Shown: piece after piece, positions 13,445 through 26,618 of the stretch
How positions within the stretch are numbered: the first letter of the stretch is position 1
How the letters are laid out: the number at the start of each line of letters is the position of its first letter
Made by a program: the position numbers and the translations under genes
NCBI GenBank assembly: GCA_022316685.1
Contig: JAKJHU010000014.1
Span: 3,715,001-3,779,000 of the forward strand
DNA length: 64,000 nt
Reading direction: 5' to 3'
Source: Progne subis subis
Taxonomy: Eukaryota; Chordata; Aves; Passeriformes; Hirundinidae
Notes under the pieces: generated by a model
The model's database searches: none
What the model saw: the letters and a program-made list of their open reading frames with translations, nothing else
Told to the model about the DNA's origin: nothing

Positions 13445-16400
13445 ATGATCCCAACTGTTCCCTCCAATCCATCTCTCTCCTCTTCTTGCTCTCTAATATT
13501 CCCCTTGAGGCCAATTTCTCTGATTTGTAGAGCATGTGCGTATTGTTTAGGTAGCTCACATCAGTGACAACCCAGTGACACAGACTAGACAGGGAGTAAC
13601 TCTGTTTTCTTGCAGGAGCCGAGTTTTCCCCCTTTTCCAGACAAATCTCAACAAGTCAGCAGTGCTACAGGATCCGAGCCCTCTCCCACACCGAGTATTT
13701 GAGACAAACGTTTGCCATTCTCTGCTTCTCTGGGTCTCCTTTTAGCCCACAAAATAATTTCATTGATTTAAATTTGGACCTGAAATACCCAAAAATGAGG
13801 TAAAATCTGGCAGTGAGCAAATCTTTATCCTGTGAAGGAGAAAGTGTCAAAACATCCAGTGGCTGTACCTGAATAAACATCTTGCAGCGGTAAGTGGTGC
13901 TGTCTATGGAATAGTTTTGAGGTACTTATGATATATTTATGGAACTTACAAGAGAAAATCATCAAAACATGATAATTTTTAAATTAATCAGAGGTATTTT
14001 CAGTGAAATGGAACAGTTTAGCTCTCAAGTAGTTATGATACAGGTATCCAGGTGAGGGAGTAGTCACAAAGATGTTATTTCCTTGTTACATCATGATCAT
14101 ATCAGGTATCTGTCTCATCTCTAAACAGAATATTAACCACCATGCACTTTCAGAAGCTGGGAGAAAACATGGTGAGTTCCCAAAGGTGCAAGTGGACTTG
14201 TTTGTGTTTATAAATAAGCCACCAAGCTGATGTGATTAAATAGTTACACCATCAGTGTCTTGGCCCTTCTTTTCTCCATCTGGTAAATAGGCAGGAGGAT
14301 TAAATTTTGTGTTTGTTTCTCCTCTACAAAATGAGCTGTGTTAGTATTTTTTGTCACGATGAGGTGGTACCAAGCATACCAAATATTCTGATTTATGTTA
14401 AAAAACAGGAAGTTACCAGGAACACATTACCAGGAACACAGTAACATGCCACCCAAAGCACAGTATTTTATTAAAGGAGATGGCAGTAAACCATAATTTT
14501 TATTTAAATAAAGCTCAATTACAGACTTTAGAGAAAATTAAATTTATTGTTGAGCCTCAGTGTTTTGAAGCTACCATTTGATTCCTGGAAGTGACTTTGA
14601 AATGAGTTTTGGGAAATCATTTTAGTATTGACTTGGGCCATAATGGTTGGCTGTTGCTTTTTTGTATAAGATTGATTAAATTACCCTGAACAAGCTCCAA
14701 GTCTGTGTCCTTCTCTGAGGCCAATTGTGAATATGACCATAATACACTCTCTAAAACATATTTCAGAAAGTAAATAATCTCTAAACCTGGAAGAACATCA
14801 CTGCACTCTTCCAAGAATAAGCAAATGAACTTGGTTCCTTGTCTCAACATACATAACTTCTTTTTTTTTCATGCCTCCAGCTCCCTCTGGTTTTAAAAAA
14901 CTGGGGTTATTTGCTAGATTTCCTCTAGAGACTACAATAGGAGATAATTTTTGACTAGGTCTTAAAGGAAGAACTAGCTAAGAAATCAGTGTATATTATG
15001 AGATTCAATTTTATTATTGTGTAATGAGAACTGCCAGTTGTTCTACTGGTCTCAGCCTTTATCTCCCCTCTGAAATGCAGTTATTCCTTCATACATCAGT
15101 AAACTCAAGTGAAATCAGGGCCACCTTATAGCAGGTTTTACACAAGCACATGGGAATGAATGATCTTGATCTAAAATAGGTTTGATAATTAATGACAAAT
15201 ATACAAAGATACAACTTATCCACAGCTGCTGAGTGTGACTGGTCTGGAGACAGGAGAGGAATCCATGTCTTTGAAGACCCGAGCCCTATCCAGTGAGCTC
15301 TGCTCCCAAAACACTGGCTGGCCTGAGTTTTTATCACATCTAAGGTATGTGCTCCGAAAGCCAAAATTAAATGACAGTAAGATACATCACCAAGAAAACC
15401 CCAAGAGGCGACTGGTGCCACAAAGCCAGGAACAAGAGTGACAGCAAGTAACAGCAAAAGAAGAGGAGCAAGAAGAAGAAAACAGTAGAAGTTTGGGGAA
15501 GAATTATGTCAAGTTTAAGACTGATTCTTGAACAGTAACATGGGATTTGCAGGCAAGATTCAAGAAAATTTGTGTGGTATAACCTTCCAAAGAACAGCCT
15601 GCTGCACTTCCCAAATGTTCTGTGTTCCAATGTGAGCTAGAGTGGGCTATCTGGGGAACAAAGCTCTTCTAAGGCAATCTGGTTCAATAAGGGTAAGGAC
15701 TTCGAGGGAGCACAGCCCTAGGGTACTGCTGGGAAGGATTCCTATTTTCCTGGCATTAGTGTCCATGCTAGGAGTGCTGCACTGGGGCTTTAGCTCACAA
15801 GGTCTGGGCAAGTCTTGGTTGAGAGGCGGATGAGGTTGGCTCGCAAAGGTTGACATTTTCTGTTCTTCCTGTTCTTAAGTGTCTTTACTCCTGCTGACAG
15901 CAGTAATCCCAGTCCTCAGAGGCCTTGAGTGAACAGGAAACCTGCAGGGAGCAGGTTAAGCTGGTGTTGGAAGAGTAACTGCAACATTCCGTAATTACTT
16001 CCACAAATGCTCTCTTTCCAGTACTCTGTTGTTCACTGGCAGAAATATTTGGGTAAAACTCATGGGGGGAATTGTCAAACGTCTCAGACATTCCTTACTC
16101 TATAGGCAATCTTCTTTAGATCTTTGGATTAGAAAGAAAACTGTTTTGCTCATTAAAGTCATCAAACACAAGGGATGATTTCATTTAGTGGATGGGGAAA
16201 GAAGCAGCAGCCTGTCAGATTTTCTTGTTGATATTTATTTTTTTATTTATTTGCGTTTTTGTCTTGGGTAGAGAGAAAAATCTTGTAAATGGTTGCCTTG
16301 AATTTGAGCTGTAAGAGTTTTTTCCTTATTTTTTTTTTCCTTTGCTTCTGGTTTTCTGGTTTCTTTGAGCTTCAGAAAAGACAATAAGTTTTCTTCTGCT

Positions 16401-19400
16401 AAATGTACTGGCTCATTTTGTATTAATTTGAATACCTTACTGATAAATTGAATTTACTTCTGCCCGACAATGTAAATATGAATGATACCTCTTGCATTTG
16501 CTTTCTTAATGAAATGTTAAATATAACTTCCTATAAATGGAATCTCAGCTAAAGCAATAATTAGTATTTCAGTCTGTTTAAAATAACATTTTAATTATCT
16601 TCACTAATTCTAAGAATTGCAGAATATAGCTTCAGGTATTACAGTGTTATTGTAGATGCTTTGCTTAAGTACCTAAATTCACATTATTTGCTAATATTTC
16701 CTCTTCAGCAGGCTGACATTCAAGCTCTGGGTGATATTTACAAATTTTTTTAACTCCAAAAATGAAAAGATACAAAATAAAGGAAATAGAAGCAGTCAAC
16801 TGAACTCTCAATTTATCTGCCATTATCTCACGTCACATCATTTGAATGGTCCTACAGTAAAGCAGACCTGAAAAAGGAAAGCACTTCCTCTGGAAAGCTG
16901 ATGTCTCAAGTGTTTGGGGTAGAAGCAGGTGAACACATGGGGAGGATCCTGGAGATAGGATACTGAAGCTCCTGTTGGCCAAGGGGAAGAAAATAAGCAC
17001 CATGAAAACATTGGGCCAAATGCCACCATAACACAGGTGGTGCTGGACAGAGCTGAGAGCAGAATTTGCTTTGGTCACTATGTTTTTTCCCATCTTTTCA
17101 CAGGACAGGAGTGGGAATGGCAAGCAGGATGCACCAGAGTCAAGAAGGCGACTTTGGAAACAATTGAAAATGAGTGAATAGGCATTACAGCAAAACCAGC
17201 TCTTTTTGTTTCAGGTGAGGCATGGGCAGCCTCAGTGGCAGTGCTGGGGGGGATTTTTGTTCACAGAACAGCCTCGTTTGCTTTACCTGTGTCCCATGAG
17301 AGGCTGTCACTGAACACGCAGGGTGTGTGCCTGGGGAGGGCTGATAACTGTGAGCAGCTCTGTTGCTTTATCTAATGCAACAGCAGATCTCTATTTCAGC
17401 ACCTGGTGTGAAAGTGATTGTTTACCATTCTTCTTGGCCTCACTTTCCATCTTGCTGGATTAGCCACTTTACCAAGTGATGTGTTTTCCACAGGGAAAGC
17501 TTTGAAACGAAGCAAGATTGTTGTGCCTTGTTCAAAGCTCCCTTTCAGGAGAAACTTCACTAACACAGGGAGGCTTCCAAGAAGCTTTTTCCCCAAACTG
17601 TTTTTTTGAGAGTAGAGGTTTTTTTGTTTCTTTGATTGTTTGTTTTAATATTTACTGTGCTTTTATTTAAAAATATCTGCTTTTCTTTTTAATATATGCT
17701 TTGCCCACAAATATTGCTATGAAGAAACCCAGTATTACGGTCAGGTCTACTTTGCAGTGATCCAGAGAGGAATGACAGATGCTTCAATGACATTCTTGAG
17801 GTGTATTTTTTTGGTTACTAGGAGTCATTTCAATAAAAACACTGCAATATTCGGCGTGCTTTGCTTAAAGCCTGTGCCTGCCACGGGAGATCATCCAGCT
17901 CTGTTACTGTGAGAGACAGCAGAAAGGCAAAAGGAATAGAAATAAGAGAAGGGAAGAGGATAAATGTAGGCAAGGAAATCTCAGAAGAGGCATTTCTAGT
18001 TCTTTAAGGGATTTTTATTCCTTTAAGGGATTTCCAGTGCTCGATCTGTAGAAAATTTTCATCCACATCCAAACTGGGCAGAAATTCCTTTCAGGAAATG
18101 CCATCACTAACCCCCAGCAGCTGAGATCAGCAGCACAGGGCCAGGCTGCTCCAGGGACTGGGAACAGACATTCAATAATACACAGACCCTTACTCTGAGG
18201 AAGGGCCCACAGAAAGCTGAATATTAGGCTGAACACCTTGTATTTTAATATTTCTGGTAGTGTCCTGGTAATGAAGATAATCAATAGCTCAGACAGGATA
18301 AAATATCAGCATGTGCAGCATAAATACTGCTTGGACCTCTCTCTTGTGGCAAGAGGCATGTAAGTGACAGAAGTTTAATTTCTGGTTCAACTATAGCTTT
18401 TTCCTGGGCAAGAGAAGCAGAAGTGTATTTCAGAGGGCAGCTCTGAATGTATCTTGTAATTTTTTTCTCTTTTGCCATGTAGTCATTCATTCTTCGACCT
18501 TTCCCCATAACTTCCCATTATTTAATTTCCCTAGGCAAAAATCTGTGATCCTAGCCAGAGTCATTCCCTGGTGTTCTCTTTCCTCTTCAGAATTTTCTTA
18601 TTTTCTGGACAACTGCTTCCCAGTCTTGCCTTTTCATACCAACAGCATGTCACCTGCTTGGTGTTAGTGCTCAGCAAAACCAAGATTGCAAATACTCATT
18701 CTGTGTTTAAATGATGTGTTTGAAAAGATTAATTAACAAAGAACTTGGTGTTGCTCAGCTCAAACAGGCATAAACCACTGAGACACCCAGGAAAGGCTCC
18801 AGAAGGTAGGGGGTATTTCCAGAAGAACAGTACTTAGGTTGTCAATTCCATAGCTTTTCATTAATTTTCAAAATTCCTAAACACTATCTGTATCCTTTGA
18901 ATACCTTCTGCCTTAGCACTCAGTGGTTATGACATCTACTAAAGTAGATCTGTTCTTAATATTTTGCTCCAAAATCCACCTTAAATATTTAATTATGAGA
19001 TAGGAATTATGCACTTTAATTTGCTTAGATCTAAAGATGAATACAATTTACATTTCCACCACTGAGGATACATGTTTCCTAGTCTTTCGTCAATGCCACT
19101 GTTAAATATATAAATCTGACATGCTTGAAAAATGGAAAAAAGGCCCCACCTTGGAATGTTAGCTCCAAAAAAAACCTTTTTTTTTTTCAAACCTAATACT
19201 TATTGCTTGCCTTTATTAACTGTGACTGAAGATTCCTTAAACTATGTCAGCAGAAATACTGATTGCTGTTAACAGCATCACAGGGGATTCAGCATCTAAA
19301 AGCTCTTGGCCTATATTGTGTGCCAGAAGTGTGGGAAAGAACAGCTGAAGAGAAATTTGTGGAGCTTATCATTTGAGGGTGGATGCAATCTTTAATTCTG

Positions 19401-20002
19401 GTGTCTTGTCCTCAGTAAAGAGAGATGTTTTGTAGGTTTAGTCACATAAGGGAAAGAGAATACTCATTGTTTTACTTTTGTGGCAAATGTCAAACCTGGT
19501 GAATAATGTAGATAATATTTTGGACATTTGAAATGAAGAATAATGTATGATTAACATCAGTTCCACTGTTTTCCTTCCTTGTTGCTCTGCACTAGTACCA
19601 TGGTGTTTCTCAGAAGTAAAAAATGGTAGAGAACAATGTCTTGAGCAAGGACTGAGTTACAGTTTTTATCTTGCACTTGTGGCTGTTTGGTTTTAAATGC
19701 ATTTTATATATCTGCTAAGCAAAATAAGCTGATCACAATCTTCAGCCTTGTGGGGTTGGTTTGTCCTCAGTTGCATCTTTAGATATTAAATGGAGTATAG
19801 ATTAAAAAAGGTTCTCTCACTATCAAAATCGTAATTATTCCCATCTCTCTTCTTCTTCTGTCTCTCTCCCTCCCTCTTTTTTGAAATAAAACACCAAAAG
19901 CTGCAACTTACTCTGTGTTTATGATAAGATGTTTGTTAAAACTCTTGTTGCTCTTGATGCTTCTCAACTCCTGCTGCCAATTTACCCACATATTTTGTTT
20001 AG
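13445..20002. other. Unique non-coding sequence, no gene seen
   Basis: About 6.5 kb of AT-rich single-copy DNA. Minor items are a near-duplicated CTTTAAGGGATTT at 18001-18033, a CT-rich tract at 19841-19880 and short T runs. No exon, RNA gene or mobile element was recognised. Open frames at 15089-15457 and 18015-18284 (both minus) show no domain. Confidence 0.6.
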
Positions 20003-20027
20003 GTTTGGTTTTTTTTGGTGTTTTTGT

Positions 20028-20067
<40 letters not shown>

Positions 20068-20135
20068 GTTTTTTTGGTTTTTTGGTTTTTGGGTTTTTTT
20101 TCTTGTTTTGTTTTGTTTTATTTTGTTTTGTTTTT
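20003..20135. repeat. T-rich/(GTTTT)n tract with T37
   Basis: GGTTTTTTTTGG-type sequence leads into a pure T37 at 20030-20066, then GGTTTTTTGG units and TTTTG pentamers up to CCCAAGATATT. The reading frames through it are artefacts rich in Phe. Confidence 0.95.
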
Positions 20136-20720
20136 CCCAAGATATTTTAGTCCTGAGTGATGTTCTCTGGCTGAGATTTTAACAGTGCCAAGCACCCAAG
20201 AATAATAACCTCCCAAGTTTTCTGTATGCCAGTGGTGTTACCAAACAGCGAGATGAGATCTGCACTCCTGCCACAGTGTCCACAGGCACTTCAGCTCTGC
20301 TCTTCTCTTGTGAGGCTGAACAGGACGTTGCCATTTGCCCAATGTCATCTCATCGAATCTTGACCCTCTTTCCAATTTATCAAGGTCATTTTGAATCTTC
20401 ATTCTGGCTTCAAGAATGTTGTTACCCTTGATGGTTTAATGTACACTGTAAATTTTACATGAGTACAGTCTTTCATCATTGAAGTTAATGAAAACACTGA
20501 CAGGCCTCTGTCTGAAATACCTGCCTACCTTTACATAAAGTATTAAATCTTCCAGGAAAGTGTATTTTCAGACACTTTGGTAGTATTGTGGATTAGTGCT
20601 AGTAGATATTTTTTCACCTTGATTTAATCTATGCTGGACAGCTTTCTCAAGGTAAATAGAGATGCTCCCTTCTGCATCTATCTCTAAACACTTATTTGAT
20701 CTAACATATTGAGTCTTTGT

Positions 20721-20723
<3 letters not shown>
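20136..20723. other. Unique non-coding sequence, no gene seen
   Basis: Single-copy sequence between two T-rich tracts. No repeat family or exon was recognised. Confidence 0.65.

Positions 20724-20754
<31 letters not shown>
20724..20754. repeat. Poly(T) run, 31 bp
   Basis: Pure T31 between GTGGA and ACTTTGGG. Confidence 0.95.
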
Positions 20755-20759
<5 letters not shown>

Positions 20760-23700
20760 GGGTGCTCAGGAATAAAATATTTTAATGTAATCTCTGATTA
20801 TTTTTCCAAAGTCTCCTGTCTGATTCCTGTGCCATTGTTGCAGCAAAAGATGGAAGGCTTGAGGGTTTTAGTGTTGTGCTACAGTAGGTGATTGAAGATA
20901 TGAACAAAAAATTTTCAAAGTGTCTGTATAACCACCCATGGAATAGGCTTAATGCATTCATTCAGGCTGGTTTTCTGAGAATTAATTTACATATATTTGA
21001 GAGTCTCACATGGAAATATATTTTTATGATGATTTTTAATACAGTAATTTGATGAGATCATAAGGATTTACTTTATAAGGATTTATAATTGATTTGTGCA
21101 TATAAAGAAGGTGTGTGCAAAGAAGGTAATTTCACAAGTGTGAAATTTATATTTATTTGTTCCGTATAATGTTTCATGAAGGAGACAGAAGAATAGGTGC
21201 CATAGCATCTTCTGGTCTCTTCTCTCCCTGTCTTCTGACTGCTAATAAGAATTTTTCAGTGGAAAATTTTTCTGTGAAGAAGGAGAAAGAGTCCCTGTCT
21301 CTTTAAGAATCAAGAATTTAATTATGAAAACATCCTGGATTCCATACACTGTATTAAACTTCCTCTTGTCCTTTCCATGTTAATTTATATTCTACCCTGT
21401 CCTAGATACAAGATCTTTTCCCCAAACTGCCTTCAATAATACAGAACATTGTTCGAGGGAAGATTTTGCTTCTTTCTTTCTGTTGAATGTGTGATGAAAA
21501 AGTTGAATATCCCTCAAGCAAATGCATTTTAAGGAAAATCTTGAGGGGGTCAGAGGAACAAGCACTGGAACAACTGCTGAGTCACCTCCTCCTGCCATGT
21601 CAGGGGTTCTCAGGAATCCAGGAACTCTTGCTGAAGGCAAAACCTGCTTCGCTGGTGTACCACATCTGTCTGGGGCATCATCAGAAGAATTCCTGACAAA
21701 TCTTTGAGGGAAGGACAAGATAATTAAGGAACTGACTTTGGGATGTGAGCTGGTAACTTGTGCACTGAGCTCCGTGGAGCAGGAGAGTTGTAAATGTCAC
21801 CGTCAAACCAGGTATTTATTAGTTGGAGCCGGCACACTCCAACTTCCCAGTAAGCAGTGAGAAAATATTCCGTATCACTTGAGACTTTTAAAACTGCAGC
21901 AGATTGAACATGGCCTGAAAAAAAATGATCTCTTGAGCTGAGTTCTCTTATAGCAATGGGGGGAGTGATGAGATGAGCAGTTTTGGTCTTTCCCTCCTGA
22001 TTCTGCCCTGCTTTTCTGTCACCACTTCCAGGAGGCTATTGGCTGTTTCTACAACCAAAATTGTTTCCAGGCTGTTATAGAGGGAGTGGGAAACTTGACT
22101 TACACAGTAATGAGTACTGGCCAGAGAGCAAAATAATGGGAACACTTAAAAAAAATAATATTGACTTTTTTCTCCTCCTTGCTTACCAGCTGCAGACTGT
22201 GCCATGAGAGAAACCAATCACGGACTCATTCCCAAACTGTCCAGATGAAAAAGACCGGGAAGCTACTTTGCTTATTGCCATAACTCTCCGGAATTGCTTC
22301 CTGCCATATATCTGAGTACTATATTCAGGCTAATTTGCCATAACTTTCCACTAGAAACCTATTCCATACCCTGATAAATCTCACCTCCAGCTCTTCCCGC
22401 AACTCCCATCCCGAAGAACTCAGTTCATGTTTTCATTTGTCCATTTTCATTCTGAATCAGAGACGCTGCCTGAAATATTTAAAGGCTAAGGACCTCAGCA
22501 GGCACTGGAGAATGCTGTCGATGGTTTCCCTGTCATTTCCTTTGCTCTGTGGAGGATCTAGCATTGTAATAAAAAATCCAGACAGGCAAGAAAAATGATC
22601 CATACTAGTGGACAATCTGCTACCCTTATCTGCAGATCACAACCTTTTTACCTATAGCTTGGGAAAGTATTATTTAAAAAGTATGAAAGGAGAGGTGCCT
22701 TATTACATAGTTGGTTCCACCATGCTGAATTAAAGAAATACCTTTATAGAATGTAGAGGACAAATTGATTTTTAAAATAACCTTTCAGATATGTAGATAT
22801 TCTTCTTTAAATGTTATTCTTATTTAAATGCTTCAGGCTTCATCCTGCAGTGCAGAACCCAGCACACCCTCGGGTACCCCACTTTCTGAGGTGTCATTTC
22901 ATCACTGTCTTGCTGTGGGGTACTTTGTGTAAGGCTGGTGTGGCTGTGTTTACACAATTTTGACCTCAGAGGAGACAGCCCCAGCTGGAAGGCAGGACAC
23001 AATCTCATAAAGATCATTCTCCAGGTGCTCAGCATTCCCACCTGGTACTATATATTACCATATAATCCCTTTGTGACTCAGGAATGCTCGTATCTGATTC
23101 TGTAAATGCTCATTTATCTGTTTCACCTTGTCCATGACACCTCACTTAGCCCACACTGAAACTAATGGAAAGTTTTTCTGTTCTTTAGAATGGAACTGAA
23201 TCAGACCCAGCTGGCAGATAAAATGAAGTTCAGATTCAAAGATATCAAGGATAGGAGCATAGAAGTCCTTGGTTAGAAGAGAGTTTGAAATGTATTCTTC
23301 CATCGCAGCAGTAATTTTGTATTGAAATAAAAATATTTTTCCATGCTCAACCAGATCTCTGAGCTCTTCATCACCCTTTTTTTCAAATATTGTAGCTTTA
23401 ACACAGGTACTGAATCCTCCTTTTACATCTTTTAGCAAGAATCATTGTTAAGTGTCACTAAAATATAAAAAAAGCCCTATTTCTCTGAGCTAGTGATGAT
23501 GAGGCTGTGCTGTTTTGGAAAAAACAGCACTTTTTTCTGTGTATTATCACTTTTGAGCCCCCTCCTGGTTATCTCTCTTTGTTTCACACAAGGATGGTAT
23601 TAGTAGCCTGGAGCAATCTCTATGTGCCCTTTCAATCAGAAACACTTCTTGATTTGTGTACTTATACAGCACAGGCCAAGCTGAAGTGAGAATTTATTTC

Positions 23701-26465
23701 CTGAAGAAAACAGATTTAATGTGAAAGGTGATCCTCAAAAGTTTCACAGCTCCAGTTGCCTTGGATGAGCCCCAAGAAAAGCAGCTGCTGCTCCGAGAGA
23801 ATCTCCCACATCTCTGAGAGCTGCAGACCATGGACGGGGTGGGGGAGTGTTCTGTACACAGGGCCCTCTCTTCAAGGACAATGCACATATTAAAAGTACT
23901 AAAAGAGGATTAATATGAAAGACATTAAACCCAAGCTTCCAGTTCCTCCTTCTGCATTGCACTGTGGTTCAGGAATCTGCCCAGCAGAGCCTTCAGATCC
24001 TGGCCCTCACGAATTATGTTCTCCCTCTACCCACCTTTAACTTTGCAATCCTCTGGCTCTCATAACCCCAGACCTTTCTAAATGCCATTGTGTTCACAAA
24101 AAAACCAAACCAAAACCAAAAACCAAACAAACAAAAAAAACCCCAACAAAATAAAAGGAATAAAGAAACAACATTAGCAAAATACCATCTTTTAGACCAC
24201 TAAAAGAAATAGGGCAATAAGAAAGTTTATTGGAAATTTAAGACTCTTTATACATTTGTTGTTAAATTAATGAGTGCAAAAATAGAGGGAGGACAGAGTG
24301 AGTAAGCAGCTTATTGTTTGGAGTGCTGAGAGCTGCCTAAAAGGATGCTGTACTGAGAATACTCTCCAACATGAAAAGGAGACCCACAGGCAAACAGCTT
24401 TTATCTCGAGCAATCTTCAGCGAAGAGGACGTGTCTGTGAAATAACGTCTGGAGACCTTGGGTAACTCAATACCTCAACCTCTGCTCATCAAGCTACTAG
24501 ATCAGAAGAGAAATGTTCAGAAACCCTTCTGAAGTGCACTAAAACATGGAATATGTTGAATGAAGGATGGGTTAGTGTCTGACTTAATGATGAACAAAAG
24601 AGGGGAAAAACATCGCAGCACCTTTTTGCAAATTCCATTTATCCCTGAAATAAAAATTGCATTCATATTTGCATTTCCATTACACGGAATTGCTATCTTC
24701 TGACCTACCAGCACAATGGTATTGTTGTATTTATTTACACTGGATGGTTTGCTTTCTACGGTGTGACCAGTTGGGAGAAAAATAGGATTCAATAATGTGA
24801 ACGTTTCATAGTAAATAAATTGCATTAATACAACAATATAAAAGCTGTGCTCAGCAGTTTCTCTAGGACAAGGTCTGTTCTAGAGCTAGGCATCCAGCTT
24901 TCTAAACACTTGGAGAACTGTAAAAGTTATATCTTGTTGTGTGAAGTAATACAAAAAATATATAGAATTTCTGCTTAGGATTCTGCTAACTCATGTCTCC
25001 CCATTTTAAAAGTTACATCTTTAATTGCCTGCTTTCAAGCAGAATATTTCTGCCTCTATTTTTTTGCTCGTGTTCACTACTGCAGGCTTCTCTGTAAAAT
25101 CTTGCAGCAACTCATTCTTGAAGGAAAGAAAACAGTGAGTTTTTATCCTTAGTTTGAAGGGTAGCAAAATCAAAATGGAAATGAAAACACTTGCCTGCTT
25201 TTAATGCCCCCAGTCATCCTTTTTCTCCTTGACTACTTTGTAACAACTGCAATCTTTCTGATGCAGTATGGAGGAAAAAGAAAAGCCTCTTGAAGATATA
25301 GTGTTTGAATATGGATAAGCGCACATTTTTCTTCAGAAATTACTTAACTATTCATGTGTTCATAAAAGCACCTTGAACACTTAAGCTAAAAAAAACCCCA
25401 AACAACCAAGCCATTGTGTTTGCAACTCTTTCTATTATTCATTGCAATGGGGCAGTTTAGGATGGTGAAATCAAACTTTTAAACTCATTATGAACTTATG
25501 TACATAAAAAGTTACTTACAGTGATATATAGGTATAACAGTGTTTTATTATGAAGCACTTGTGGTGAACTCTTTTTTTTATAGATAATACTTATACTGAT
25601 TGAAATTGTAAAATAATTAATGTTTAAGTCAAGCCACTTCTGACTATTTTGAAGAATATATTTCTGCACACCTCCATAAACATCTGGAGCTTGGAGCCAT
25701 AACCCAAACCTGTAGCAGAAAGGGATGGTAATCACTCTTATATTTTGTCTCTCAATAAAAATAAAAAGCACTCATACATTCTACACCTCTCATTTCTACA
25801 GTGCACACACACTGAAATATTCTCTTTATCTTTCTTTAGAGATAAATTTTACATGGTGTATACACCCCGGGTGAAATAAAAGAATAAATTGGATGGAAAA
25901 TACTGTAGCTACATTTGTATTTATCTTTAGCAAGACAACTGCAGCCTGCATCCTCTGCTGATGACAATTAGCATGAAAGGGTAGAAATTATAGCAAACAA
26001 AAAACTTCTCGCACATTATGCATAAGCATCGAGCTGATTTTTTTCTAATGTTCCACGACATCCTCACAGCAGTCAGAAAGCTTGAAATGATTAAGCATAA
26101 CAAAGATCTAAATACTAATTTTTCTTTTCATACCACTGGTAAATTATAACCTTAAAAAAATTGGGATTTCATTGGTGCCACTATTTGATGTTCATAAAAA
26201 AAAAAAAAAACCCTGAGGAATTTACACCTCCTGTTTTAATTACATATGATTTTTATTCTATTTGCATGTATAAAAATAGAAGCTTTGCATCACCTCTTCT
26301 GCAAGGGTTAAATGTAAAGTTTCCTCATGTTATTGTCATTAAAAACCACGGAAGTCAAAGCAGAATGGATGCTTAAGCAGAGCCTTCAGCTGGGTAAGGG
26401 ATGTCTCTGCTTCCATTAATGCTCCTGCAATTGTGATTGCTATCCTCAGGTGTGGATCTGGCCTC
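20755..26465. other. Unique non-coding sequence with minor A/C-rich simple repeats
   Basis: No gene recognised. Simple repeats are an AAACC/CAAA-rich tract at 24097-24156 and A15 at 26196-26210. An 8-bp-arm inverted repeat, AGTTGGAG...CTCCAACT, lies at 21821-21844. A minus-strand open frame at 23142-23438 has protein-like composition but matches no family I know. The stretch 25.9-26.1 kb, with GACAATTAGCATGAAAG and ATTATGCATAAGC, looks like conserved regulatory sequence, but this was not tested. Confidence 0.55.
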
Positions 26466-26531
26466 TTTTTTTTTTTTTTTTTGTTTGTTTGTTTGTTTGT
26501 TTGTTTGTTTGTTTGTTTGTTTTTGTTTTGT

Positions 26532-26584
<53 letters not shown>

Positions 26585-26618
26585 TGAGGTTTTTTTGAGG
26601 TTTTTTTGAGGTTTTTTT
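26466..26618. repeat. Graded compound microsatellite T17-(GTTT)9-(GTTTT/GTTTTT)n-(TTTTTTTGAGG)3
   Basis: A pure T17 at 26466-26482 passes into nine perfect GTTT units at 26483-26518. Mixed GTTTT/GTTTTT units follow to about 26578. The tract ends in three perfect 11-bp units TTTTTTTGAGG plus a final T7 at 26579-26618. The unit lengthens stepwise from left to right. Open frames on the complement (Lys/Thr/Asn-rich) are artefacts of the repeat. Confidence 0.95.

Noticed and set aside
13137..13530. Lys/Asn-rich and Phe-rich frames across the A43 tract
   Set aside because: They are translations of a homopolymer and its flanking microsatellite.
14262..14312. Possible MIR fragment (TTCTCCATCTGGTAAATAGG)
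   Set aside because: Only about 20 bases resemble the MIR core, and the neighbouring landmarks are missing.
23142..23438. 99-codon minus-strand frame with protein-like composition
   Set aside because: It starts at TTG with an in-frame stop two codons upstream, has only a weak possible acceptor, and matches no family I know. Its length is expected by chance.
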